Origin: Carallia brachiata | Taxonomy: Eukaryota > Streptophyta > Magnoliopsida > Malpighiales > Rhizophoraceae | Direction: 5' to 3' | Length of the DNA: 64,000 nt | NCBI GenBank assembly: GCA_021464245.1 | Contig: JADCRB010000007.1 | Span: 1-64,000 of the forward strand | In this document: positions 45,230 to 57,529 of the stretch, piece by piece | How the letters are laid out: the number at the start of each line of letters is the position of its first letter | Numbering within the stretch: the first letter of the stretch is position 1 | Program-made: the position numbers and the translations under genes | Notes under the pieces: generated by a model | Told to the model about the DNA's origin: nothing | The model's database searches: none | Seen by the model: only the letters and a program-made list of their open reading frames with translations

Positions 45230-46286
45230 AACTCCCCAAAAAAAATGCAATAAGTGGAAAAAATCTTAAGAACACACCCTTTATTTAATTTTTTAATAAA
45301 ATAAGAGTGTAAAATAATATCTTAATTTCGTTAAAAATATTTTAACTATTAATTGAACAAATTCTAAAAACATACGATCAATCGCACTCAACATTTCAAC
45401 AAAAGCTCAAAACCGTAATTTTTGCCATAGTTCGAACGAACTCTTCTATTATTATACGATAGTGTTACACACACCTTTTATTTTCGCCAGTTATGCTGAG
45501 ACACTAATTTTTTTTTTTTTCAAAAACCATTGATTTGACCATACTTCATTCAGATTTTTTTTTCGAATTAAATCATAAATATATTTATTATTATTTTAAA
45601 CATGCATAATATTACAATAGATTTTGATTTTTACAAAAAAATTTCCAACTTTTTTTTAGTTAAAACTCTATAAATGCTGATTAAATATTCAATGTGACCA
45701 CGAACTTTTATTGTTTTTTTAGCAAATTGAGACATTAAGAGTGTATTTGGATTGAGAAAAAAGTGAGAAAAAGAAGTGAATGCTCAAAAAAAATTATTAG
45801 AAAATAAAGTTATTTAAATAAGTGAAAAAAATTATGAAAAAGAAAAGTAAGTAGTAATTTTTGAGAAAAAATAATAATAAAAAATTATTTAAATAAAAGA
45901 AAAAATTGGGAAAAAATAATTAAAAAAATAATAATTTATAAAAAAATTATAAAAAATAAATTATTTGAATAAAAAATTATAAAATAATAATAAAATAATA
46001 ATAAAATAATAATTATATATATATTTTCCTTCCTCTAACTTTTTCTAGAAATTCAAACATGGCATAAGTTAAGTCTGTTGACAATTTTTCAACAAAAGAA
46101 GTTTGTATAGACAGGTGGCCCTGCGTGAGGAGACATCTGCTGGGGATATTTTGAAAATGTCAACGACGTGGAGACATGGGTCCGGTGCCGACGTCATTGA
46201 GTGACACGTAATTTCATGTGATTGGGTGACAAAGAGCCAGGTGGTATAAAGTTGGGAATTGGAGAACCTCGTATTCCACGATCCAG

Positions 46287-46294
46287 ACACGTGT
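46287..46294. promoter_or_regulatory. G-box / ABRE-like ACACGTGT
   Basis: A palindromic ACACGTGT (CACGTG core), with two further ACGT-type elements nearby (CGACGTCA and GACACGTAA around 46190-46210). ABA-inducible clade A PP2C genes commonly use ABREs, but this lies about 1.7 kb upstream of the start codon, so a role is conjecture. Confidence 0.3.
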
Positions 46295-47954
46295 TACAAT
46301 CTGACCAAATCCTTAAGATACCCAAACTTAAAAAAAAAAAAAAATCTATAACACATGTCCTCGTAATGATACATATGTAATATATATAATTAATTTAATA
46401 ATATTTAATAATTTATTTATTTTTATTATTTTAAATTTAAAATAATTTTTATAATTTAATAATCTAAATTATTACGTTTCAATTACATTTTTATTTATAT
46501 GTGTTCACTAAATATAAAAAAAAATTGTATGAAACACGAAGAAATTAAAAAAAACAAAAAATATATAAAAAAAAAGGAACAAATTTATAGAGAAGATTTA
46601 TTATCATTATTTTTATGTTTAATTATAGCAAAAGGGCCAAAGGACGACGCATGCGTGGCAGGCTGGCAGGAAAGCAAGTACTTCTCCCAAAGGTCGTGGT
46701 CAATTGTGATTGGGTCAAGTAGAATTTGTACACGTTTCCTGATCTCGGCGGTAGGAAAGAAGATCCGACGGTGTAGATTTGCCTGTTCAGATTGAGGGCC
46801 ACTAAGTTGTCCTACAAATAGCAATCGACACGGGGCAGGCCGTGGCGAGCACGAGGCAAATCAAAAGAGTTTTATTACAAGAATAATAAAAAAAAAGAGT
46901 TTTATTACGTAAATAAATGGAGAAAAAATTAAAGACATTCGTGCATTTTACACAAATTTACTCTGTTTAATTATATTAATATTTAGAGCAACAAATACGT
47001 TAGTATACGACGGAGGATTATGATATGTTAGTGTTTATTTCATGCCTGAGTTTAGCGCCTTTCTAACTTTTTTATAATATTTATTAAAACACATAAAAAC
47101 ATAATATATCTAAGAATTAATGTATAAAAAAATTACAAATTTTATGTAGAGTAATAACTCTAACATAAAATTTAAAAAGTAATAATTTATTCTTTTCAAT
47201 TTTTATAATGAATTTAGTGCACCATAATATTTTTTAAATAAAACTTATCTATCTCAATAGCGTATCAATCCTACTTATTAAGATATACTAATATTTATGA
47301 TTGTCATGTTACCGAGACAAACAGATTCTCACGAACATGTCATCAAAACTGACAGATTCAAAAAAAAATTAAAAGAAAATAAACTGTTATTTTTTAAAAT
47401 TAGTATTAAATTTATTATTTTATAAAAAATTGATAATTTTTTTATATTAACCTTATATTTAAATTAATTACATCTCTTTTTATAATTATAAATAAATAAA
47501 ATTGAATGTTAGCTAATATTTTTGTTGGTTTTTCTAAACTTAAATGTGCCCTTATTTATTATGCTAAAAAAACGTAAAAACTGTAATTAAATATATATTT
47601 ATTTTTTGTGTCTTAAATTTTAAAAGAAAAATAAAAAATTGAATAACATTAAAAGAAAACAGATTTAAAGCCAAAAAAAAAAAAAAAAAGAAAAGATTTG
47701 TTTCTTACAGGCTCCTGGGTACCGTAGCCAGAGCTTTTGTTCTTCTTTCTTGCCTGAGCACGCGAGCTTGTGCTTTCATTTCTTGATCTTCAAACGTAAA
47801 TTCGAAACAACTGAAGGAAACTAACTCGTCTGATTTGAAGCTTTGTAAAGAAAAATCACCTCAAGATTACAAAATGTTTTGAAGTTTATTAAGATTTTGG
47901 TGGAGGGCTTGAAATAGAAAGGATGTTTTGGAGGTGTGGGGTATCTTCCTTTTG

Positions 47955-49739
47955 ATGGCTGAGATATGCTGCGGAGCAGCGACAGCAAGGCATCCACGCC
48001 GTGCAAGGGGAGTTCACGAGCTGCTAGGCGGAGGAGAATGGAGATCAAACGGTTCAAAATCGTGACCACCCCAGTGGCGGCGGCCGCTTCATCATCATCA
48101 TCATCATCATCGGAGTTGGAGAACGGGGAAGCCAAAAGACGAAAACTTGAAGCTGTTTACACAGCGACGTCCGCCACGGCGGCGGCAACATTTTCTCATC
48201 GGCAGTTTGACGGCGCTACGGAGAATAGCGTTTCGGAGGAAGCCAAGGTTGAGCACGGGAAGTCGAAGAAGAGCGAGGAAATTGTAACTTCACGTCAATC
48301 CCTGAAAATCTCCTTAATTCCTTCAATTGTAGCGCCATTAATGGATATAGAAGTGTGCCCAAAATTCGGTGTTGCTTCAGTTTGCGGACGGAGAAGAGAT
48401 ATGGAAGATGCGGTGGCGGCACACCCTTCCTTCTGCCGCGAATTGCACTTCTTCGGCGTCTACGATGGCCACGGTTGCTCCCATGTAAGTAAAGTTTTAA
48501 TTTTTTTTTCTTTTCCGTCTATTACAATTACGGATGAAAGATTTAGAAGCGATGAGAGTCGAGCTCTCGAGTTGTCATCGAGGCCCTGGCATAACACCAG
48601 CTGCTTTAGGCAGAAAGTTTGATACTTTCTAAACACTAACTAGTGGACAATATTATTTGCTGCTGTTTCGGAGTCTAAATGGAAATGGGGTTTTGGGTTT
48701 TTGGTGGATTATTATTAGGCTGCGATGAAGTGTAGAGAGAGGCTGCACGAGCTGCTGAAAGAAGAGCTAGAAGGCAAAGGAGCGGTGGCAGCGGAGGCGG
48801 CGTCGCCGATGGAGTGGAAAAGAGCGATGGAGCGGAGCTTCTGGCAGATAGACAAGGATGTGGTGGTGGGTTGGAACAATGATGTCGTTGGTGGAGCGAA
48901 TTGCCGGTGCGAGATGCAATCACCGGATTGTGATGCCGTTGGATCTACGGCCGTCGTCGCCGTCGTCACGCCGGATAAGATTGTCGTCGCAAATTGCGGT
49001 GATTCTAGAGCTGTCTTGTGCCGTAACGGCAAGTCCGTGCCTCTCTCTTCCGATCACAAGGTTCGGTCTTTTTTGAATCCCTCTAAAAAAGCTTGAACAA
49101 AACTGGTCTCTTGGATTAAAACCACCCAAAAAAATTACTAAATGGGAAATGCAAATAACTGTAGCCGGACCGTCCAGACGAGCTGAACCGGATCGAAGCC
49201 GCCGGCGGCCGTGTCATTTTCTGGGACGGCCCACGGGTTCTGGGAGTTCTCGCCATGTCAAGAGCCATTGGTAATAAAAATAAAAATTCCAACTTTATTG
49301 CACATCTGCACCAAATATATGGGCTTTTTTCAGTAAAATAATTACCCATTTATTTATTTAGGCGACAATTATCTGAAGCCCTATGTGATCTGCGAGCCGG
49401 AGGTGACGATCACCGACAGGACGGCGGAGGATGATTGTTTGATACTGGCGAGCGACGGTTTGTGGGACGTGGTCTCCAATGACACCGCTTTGTGGGGTGG
49501 CGCGGATGTGTTTAAGAGGGAAAGGCCAAGCGTCGCCGCGGCGGCCGCCGTGTTCTTCGCCGGACAATGAGGTGGGGGTGGAAACCAGCAGTAGCGGTAC
49601 CGGTGGTTTTGGTGGGGGGGCGGGAATGTCCGACAAGGCATGCTCCGACGCGTCGATGTTGCTGACGAAGCTGGCGCTGGCCAGGCACAGTTCCGACAAC
49701 GTCAGCGTCGTCGTGGTGGATCTTAGGAGAGCCACGTAG
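47955..49739 (+). CDS. Clade A protein phosphatase 2C (ABA signalling)
   Basis: A Mg/Mn-dependent Ser/Thr phosphatase of clade A (AHG3/HAI/ABI type), which inhibits SnRK2 kinases and is itself blocked by ABA-bound PYR/PYL receptors. Exons: 47955-48484, 48719-49060, 49165-49270, 49362-49739. Motifs: [25 protein letters not shown] (metal-binding Asp and Gly), [39 protein letters not shown], the receptor-contacting Trp in [35 protein letters not shown] and the final [14 protein letters not shown]. The ATG at 47955 reads MAEICCG, the usual start of this group, but the frame slips by one base soon after; the downstream frame has its own ATG at 47966. An extra T at 49489-49491 shifts the frame again, so the literal reading ends at 49570 and loses the last metal-binding motif. 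Without the two indels the gene would be about 451 codons. Confidence 0.9.
48088..48114. repeat. TCA repeat coding poly-Ser in PP2C
   Basis: A run of TCA/TCATCG codons in the variable N-terminal region of the phosphatase, giving eight or more consecutive Ser after an Ala run. Confidence 0.85.
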
Positions 49740-52700
49740 CTCTGATGCATATCAATTATCAATTTTTTTTTTTTTTAGTTTTTATTTTTTTGGCTTAAAG
49801 ACTGGGTTTTTGGTTTTTCCCATTTTGAAAAAAAACACTTTTTTTTTTTTCCTATCCCTTTCGTTGGGGGGTTGGCCATGAAAATTGTGGAGAAGAAGTG
49901 GTTGAAAATGTAAAAAGAAAAAATGGACGAAAACACAGCGACTTCAAAAAGCCCAGTTGTACGGCTGTACCTGCTGACTGCTGCAGTTTTTTTCATTTCT
50001 AATGATCAATCTGCTTTTACCAGAACTGGCCGCACTTCAGTAAATTTGTGCAGGAAAACAATTTTTGCATTAGTTGTGGGGTTTGAAAATAATAATAATT
50101 GTTAAATAATTAAATTTATAAAAAATTTAATAAATTATCTGAGATTGTGAGATTAAATTATATTGTTATTTATTATTTAACTGTGGTTTTATAATTTTGG
50201 TTATTCGCATGTATGCTGTGGTTGGTGGTGTTGCTTTCCTTCAATCGTTATTTGTTACAATCTTAAAATGAATCCATTTTGCTAGGTAAAAATTTTGACA
50301 TAACTTGTTCAACAATTTTTTTTTTTTTTTTTGAGAATAACTTGTTTAACGTTGTAAATAGCATTTATATTATCCATGAGGTACATAGATTTGATTGCAA
50401 GAAGTTGATCTTTTACAGTTACATCAATATTGTAATTGTTGTCTACACCTGCATTGCACTTTTTATTGGTATAAATCAAGATGTTCTTTAAGGTAAATCA
50501 GGTACATAACATGATTAGATATCGACATTGATTTTGGTCTTATAAATTGTTGGTAAACTGGTTCATATTAATTTTTTTTTTCCCCCTTGAAGAGGTTGTC
50601 ATTTCTAATTTCCAACTCATTCCCACAAAGCAGTCTGAGTGTCTGATGGGGGATTTAGCCACGTAGTGCAGAACATGATAATTCATATAGATCTGGTGGT
50701 AATACTGTTCTTTTACTCCTCACAGAAATGTTGGAGGATCCCAATAAGAAATGTATCGATAATTTTTGACTTACTATTATTTAAATTCAAAATTGAAGAT
50801 GCTAGATTTTATACAAAGTACATCAATTAAAATTGGGAGTTTGGAAAAGGTTCTTCATCGAGGTTAGATTTGGACGGATAGGAAGTGGGTCGACCTACGG
50901 TTGAGGGATCCAAATGGTGACCTGAAGGGTGTTGGGGTTCAACTTGATATTAGCACTATGATATTTAGATCAACGATGTACAAATAAGACCAAAAAAAAT
51001 CTAGAGAGAATTAAGTAATTACCTTGAAATGATGCCCATATATATATAGGAAATTTGATCCGTTGTTAATCTTTAAAAGTCTAAATGCAGAAAAGTATTA
51101 TGTTGATTATACTTTTTCATACATCTAACGTGTTAGTGGGAATGATTCTTTAAAGAAGTTGATCTTTATTTTTTATGAAGAGATTCAAAATGATTCTGAA
51201 AATTTATTAGACTCTGCTTTAATTCTAAACTTGAGATTAAAAATATTGACCGATATTATCCTTAGCAGTTCTTCTATCAACCATTCAAATTGCTATTTCT
51301 TACCTCCCTTTTTCTTTTAAAATTCTCTTCCATTCCATCGCTCGTATTTTGACTCAACCTTAAGTCTTCTAAGTAGGAATGCAAGTGTCAAGCTGGCTTG
51401 ATGTCGTGGATATAAAGTGAAAGAACTAATAATGCGCACAAAGAAATTACCAAAGATGTGTAGTGATTAACATTGTATGTATACGTGTGAAGGAGGGGAA
51501 CACTTTGCATGGCAACAAAATCTGGTGATGGGACCAAAAAAGATTTGCAGGTAAAGAAGAAGATGCTACTCAACACACTGCCAATAAAAGAAAAAAACAT
51601 ACAAAAAATTATTCTTTGTCTGGGTTCATTGGAAGTCTTAATGAGTGATGAGCTAAACAAGAATATAATTTTCTTCATCCCTCAAATCTTAGCCATAGAC
51701 GAGATTGAGCACAAGTCTCTAGAGATTATTAGCATGTGAAATAGTTAGCATTAGCATGATGCTAAGTAAACAATTGAGGCTTATGTCCAACATTAGGGAA
51801 AAAGAAAAGGGAGAGTAAGGCAACATAGAAGGGATAAAAGACTCATAATTCGATGTTTTAAAGTTTTTGAGTAAAGATGCAGCGTTAAAAGGTTTGTTGA
51901 GATGTTACTTGTTGATGCTCTTTCCGGTTTTGGGCTCCTAGTTTCCAACATAAGCTACTAATGGGATCAATTTTTATGTATTGGAGTACATGACACAAAC
52001 ATTCATTTATGTGTTCACACACACACGTACATGCATGTTATGTATGTTGTATATGAAGGTATGTACATGCTTAGAAATCAAAAAGTTTGCTTTGTTGATG
52101 AAATCGCTTTCTCCATTGATCAAGGTTCGAATCGTGAGGTCAAGCTTTAATATGCTAAACAAATTTTTTTTATTTTTTTCTTAATACTATTTAGCCACAA
52201 GCCCCAATATTTAAAAAGAAAAGAGCTTTCAACGAACGTAACTTATCTCTAAACTTTAATTTTGTGTTATGCTTCTGTGGTTGTAATTTTTTTTTTATTA
52301 AAATTCTATACGGTTATGTATTTTCACTGTTTTGTTAAATATTAAGATTTAATTGGCAAACGACCCAATTTAATTGAAGTGATTAATAGCATGTGTCCTC
52401 AACTAAAAGATTTGAAATTCAAATTTCAGTCAGTTATTCATCTCAATAATAAATTATCTTTTCCTTTAAAAAAAAAAAAAAGTTGGCAAGCACATAAAAA
52501 GTGTTCTAAAGTAGAACCTTCATTTCAATTTTATGTTGTGTCAGCCCACGAAAACGATGAATGAAATTTAGTTAAAAGTCCTTGCCCCATCTTCCATAAA
52601 TATTCCCCAGTCTCCATCTCCATTTATCTGCATTTGGAAAGAGGGAGGTTACGTGTACGGGGACCATATCTGATCAGCACTTAGCCACTACATTGCCTAT

Positions 52701-54213
52701 AAAAAACAATGAAAAGTAGGGCCATCCTAAAGTGCTTGAAACTCTTAGACCGTAAATTCTGGGAAAGAATTAGATATCCACAATGTTACAACTATTACAA
52801 CATAAATGTTGTTTTTTGACTGGAACCTGTAATTTCCAAGTCTGAGTAACCAAGTTACTTGTAACAATTTGTAAAGCTCCACATATGTTTTAAGATCTAT
52901 TTGTCAAATTATTTGTCTGTGAAACGTTGTCCATAAGTTGAAAATCATCCCCATCATAGAAAAAAAATCTTCTGGGAAATTAGAGTACATGTACAAATGG
53001 AAGTTGCAATCACGGGTCAGACTACCGTGTCATCACACTTCAAAGTCTCTTATAATCTCTTTCTGATGAAATTTCCTAATCAATGAAATGAGCATGGCTT
53101 TAAAGAAAGAGATTTTAACCATAATTAATATATCAAATTTATAATTTTCAGTAATAATATTTATATTTTACGTAATAAAAAATAAAATAATAAAATTTTT
53201 ATTATTTAAAATTAAAAAATTATTTCATTCTAAACACTTTATCAAATTAAAAAGTCTCAAACTTAATATTATTCCTCTCGTTTAACTTCTGATGTGATGT
53301 TTTCTCTGACAATTGCAAAAATGGATACCCATGTGAGCAAGCTGAAAATTAGGCGAAGGCGCAAAGCCAGAAAAAATTTGATATGCGTCCCTCTCTTCAG
53401 CTTCTAGAAATCTACACGCCAGAAAGTATTGATACAATTTCCTTTCAGAGATATATTATATAGCTTTAAATGAATAACAACATGATTTTATTTAATAATA
53501 TTTAATAATTTTTATTTTTAAATTCAATTAACCAATCACCAATACAATTTTATTATTATTTTAAAACTATATAAGTGATTTTTTTTTTTTTCGAAAAGAT
53601 TTCACAATAAACAGAAACAGGTTACATCCAGATGTTTTTCCTGCTCCTTCAAAACACCGAATACTCAACAATGATGATCTATGTTATAAGTTTTAGGTAA
53701 TAATAAATAGAGGGATTAGAGTTTAAACCTTAGACCCGTGACTAAGAGTTAATGTAGCTCTCTTAGGCCACATAAATAGTGGCATTGCAATCGAAATTAA
53801 ATGAAAAAAAAAATCTAAGCAAACACAAATGCATTAGTTGGTGCACCAAGTGGCAATTTAAGTCATAATATTCACTCAAATCAATTCCTCGCAAAACGAT
53901 TGTTAGTATTGTCAGGCATAACAGGAAGGTTAAAGGATGTATTATTGCATGAAAGTTTTTCAAACACAAAAAAGCTAGAATGAACAATAACTTCATTCCT
54001 GCATGGAATAGGAGGGCACAAAATGTAAGAGAAAGGCTTTTCACTAATCCACATTACCACACACTTGTAACATGAACATCAACTAAACACAATATGGTGG
54101 TGGCTGCACACAAGGGAAAGTTGGGACGCGGAGCTTTTTGCAAAGATGCTCTTGTATCAGGAACCCACTTTCTCACGTCAACCCGGTAGAAAAGAGAGAA
54201 TCTTTCTCTGAAG
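49740..54213. other. Intergenic region PP2C / SMO2
   Basis: The 3' flanks of two convergent genes with gene-free DNA between them. Seen: T-rich tracts just after the PP2C stop, a poly(T) mini-insert at 50314-50336 bounded by 14-bp repeats, tRNA-like SINE remnants near 52370-52440 and 53700-53765, and an AT-rich dispersed repeat near 53485-53575. No coding signature was recognised at 50.6-53.4 kb. Confidence 0.5.
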
Positions 54214-57200
54214 TTACATTTTCTTGCTGTCATCTTCAACCCCAACATTCTTTAGTGCCTTCAACTTCCTGTAGCCCTTATCCGTGCCGAATAACCTAAC
54301 AGGTGAACTATCTTGGTCAGCAGAAAATAAGCAGTATCATATTCGGGAATAGCAAATTTCGAATGGCAATAAAAATAGCAGCAAAAGGATCTCAATGTTC
54401 CCAGCAAAAGGATCTCAATGTTCCCAGAGACCATATCCGGCAATGCTGATCAATCACATCAGAAACAAGCAAAATGAGTGACGAAAACCATAATTAGAAT
54501 GAAGGACTGACATCAGAATCTCAGAAAATGTGTCTAGTGTCAAACATCATAGTGATAAGGCAACAAAGCATTAGAATCCGGCATAAGCACAAGAGACCAA
54601 CAAGAGCCATTCGGAACATTCTTTATGCTTGGAAAAGCAGCTAACGAGTTCTAAATAATAAGCTTTGCGCTTTTCAGGGACCTACTATAAGAAATACCAT
54701 CCAGTTGTGACAAGCTACAATCAAAACTCTTGGGCTAGAAAAGTTTCCATCCCTCGCAACATCATCACAGCATAACCAAAAACAGATTCTAACTGCTCAA
54801 GTTTTGAAAAAGAATCTATTCTAAAGCAATTAAGGTCTCTAAATCAGGTAAGTTGAAGCCATGTTACAGTTACCATGGTGAGAAACACAACATAGTGCAT
54901 AAGGACCTCAATCAACACACAAGGCAGCATGGGCCTGTAGCCCTAAGGATTAGCCCACCATTGTCAGACAACTCACAACGTGATTTTGGCCAGAAAAGGA
55001 GCTGAGAGCATGAGTATCATGACATAGACTCTTTTGAGTAAAACAGAACGATTTAAAACTGTAATCTAGGTACACCTGATTCATAATTAAAGAGAAATTA
55101 TGATATTTTACATTCATTCTAACCTTGTAATAATATTTCTGAAGCAACAGAAGACTAAAAAAACACTCACCAGTCCATGTAGACGAAAGTAGACGAGTAA
55201 TTTCCAGATTTTGTATACAGCAAACGGTGATGATAATCATGAAAATCAGCACTAACAAAAAGAGAAACGACTATCAGAAATGGTGAAGTTGAAAAAGAGA
55301 AGGCAAAGCTGAAGTGAAACATACCAGCAAAGGAGGGGACAAAAACTCACCCCCCATATAAAGGTATAAAATTGGAGAGGCTCCAAGGGAAATGGTAACC
55401 ACAATGAGCTTCAACCGTCTCGAGGACCCTCAGAACCACCCACAGCCACAAAGTCATCAAATGTGGCCCAGTGATCGCAGGACCAATAATGGTGGCAAAA
55501 CCAAGAAACAGTATCTCGGGGGTGAGCTATTCAGATGTCAGCCCAAATGGAGTAGCATATCTGCATGAGTTGCAAAACATCAATGAGTGCACTCAAAAAA
55601 TACGCTGTAGAAGATATCGGTAGTTTAGTAAGATCAAATGAATGAAATGAATAGTCTCACTTACTCATGATGAACACTGTGCACATTCTTGTACAGCCAT
55701 TTTGTATGCAATATACGGTGACCCCAATAGAATACAAAGTCTTCCAGGATGAAGTAAAATACCATTTGTGCTAGAACTACTTTCCTGCAAAAATGAAACC
55801 ACAAGCGCAGATAAGCAACTGAACAACACAATCAAACAAAGAAAATTGCACACGCTCACAAACACACGCAGTTATAAAGGAACTGCAGAATCAGACATTA
55901 AAATCTCCAACTGTTAAACTAAAAAGACTTAATATATAAAGAACCTGAAAATACCAGGACGGCAATGGAAGAGTACTTCGCATGCCCATGTATTTGAAGA
56001 CAGGGTAGGAGACTAGCATTACCGGCAGATTAACCCCAAAATGGTACAAAATTAGGCGCGTAATACATTTCTCCTGAGCTGCAGGAGTGTTGCTTTTACT
56101 CTGCATAGAGCAACCAAGTAGTCGTGACAAAAAAAGGACAGCAAAGAGTTAACAAAGCCAAGAACATAGACACATGATTGAAGTTTCAAGAACGACAAGA
56201 AGATGCAATATTGCTTATGTTCTTTGCCCGAGAAGAATATAGATACGCCCTCCAAATAACATGTCAATTGACAAAAGGAAAACTAAAACAAGCAAGCACG
56301 TTTTTCATGGGCTCAACCATGGCACAACTTAACACAATTTTTTTCTCCAACTAAAATCTATTGAACAGAACCTTAATCCCAAACTAGTTGGGCTTAACAG
56401 TTAACTATATTGATTCTGCTCTTTATAGCAAAATATTTTGATCTGCCACACAGAATTTGTATTGAACATATCCTGAACACATGAATTATTGTCCTAGGAG
56501 AAGTCTTAGAATATCGCTAATTCATTAACTTGACATGTCGAATAAACAAGCACAACTAACAGTAGAAATGGCAAGCAAAGCAGAATGACAAAAGCAAACC
56601 TGGATCTTGTACTTGCTTAGCCATCCTGCCCTCTCAAAAATTATGAAAGGAAGGCCAGACAAGAAGAAGACACTTTCGTGAAGAAAAAAACTTCCCAGGC
56701 ATGCCAATTGAAAGTCACTGAAACGCCCAATCAGATGCTGCACCAGAACCAAGTCACAGTCACAGAAAACCATTAAGAATTCGCAATCACCAACATAAAA
56801 ACATACTCGAGAAATTAAACCCATCGACTAAACACGCAAAATCATCACCAAGAAGAATTAACAAAAAGTATCATCCCCATTTCCAAGCATTCTCAGTATA
56901 TACACTGAGAAATTAAAATCACTAACTAAACATGGCAAACTAGCAGCCCGGAAGATTTAAATGGATCCCCATTACCGGGCATTCCCCGCTGCAAGAGCCT
57001 TCCACCTGTGAGGTCTAAAAAAGGATCTGACGTATCAGCCTTACCAATTTACAAAGAGGCGGTTTCCCCAACTCAAAGCCATGACCTTTAAGTAATAAAT
57101 AGATGACCTTACCATCACATCAAGACTCAGCCTTTCAAAATAACAAACCATAACAAAAAAATCCAAATAGATCTCAGAATGGACAACTGAGAAACAAGAG

Positions 57201-57529
57201 TTCCAACTCTTGCTTACAGAAGATTCAAAGTGCAAAACAGCAATATCTATTACTATTAGTCAACCCCTTCAGTTTACTCAAAAAAAAAAATGTCAGTGTA
57301 CAAAGATGTACAAAGATCTGGCAAGGGTACTGCTTCACATTCACTTAAGACAACCTGTGTCTGAACAAACCTCCAATCATCAAAAGACTGAAAATTTTGA
57401 GAACAGAAGCTTGTAGACAGATCCAGAGATAAAGTAAATGAAGACCACAAAGAAAGATTTGAACTTGGGGAAGATAAAAGTAGGAAAAAAAAAAGTTACC
57501 AGCCAGCAAGATTCGATGACGGAAGCCAT
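54214..57529 (-). CDS. SMO2: Sterol 4-alpha-methyl oxidase 2 (methylsterol monooxygenase)
   Basis: An ER-membrane di-iron oxygenase that removes a C-4 methyl group in phytosterol synthesis. Exons in gene order: 57500-57529, 56600-56737, 55955-56100, 55665-55784, 55351-55560, 55171-55251, 54214-54295, all GT-AG, about 268 codons in total as expected for plant SMO2. The start is MASVIESCWL. Hydrophobic membrane segments lie in exons 2-4. The three His boxes of the fatty-acid-hydroxylase superfamily are present: HRILH and HSVHH in exon 4, and HDYHH in exon 6. The C-terminus is GYRKLKALKNVGVEDD. Exon 5 carries a defect: after YATPFGLTSE the family sequence (EYAHPAEILF) is replaced by a TAG codon (55527-55529) and five garbled codons, with 3 nt fewer than expected; the frame is then restored at EILF. 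As written the protein would stop before its third His box. Confidence 0.9.
54380..54425. repeat. 23-bp tandem duplication in SMO2 last intron
   Basis: Two perfect adjacent copies of a 23-bp unit beginning AGCAAAAGGATCTC. Confidence 0.95.

Larger units (their letters stand above)
44549..47954. other. Upstream region of the PP2C gene
   Basis: No gene recognised. It contains a C18 tract at 45212-45229, A-rich low-complexity DNA at 45750-46020, a G-box at 46288-46293, an AT-rich dispersed repeat near 46370-46480 and a poly(A) mini-insert near 46879-46892. The last few hundred bases should be the PP2C promoter and leader. Confidence 0.5.

Noticed and set aside
48675..49032. Minus-strand open frames opposite PP2C exon 2
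   Set aside because: GC-rich coding DNA often leaves the antisense strand open. The sense strand encodes conserved PP2C motifs.
50870..51990. Moderately complex region considered as a solo LTR
   Set aside because: No matching terminal repeats, primer-binding site or target duplication could be found by eye.
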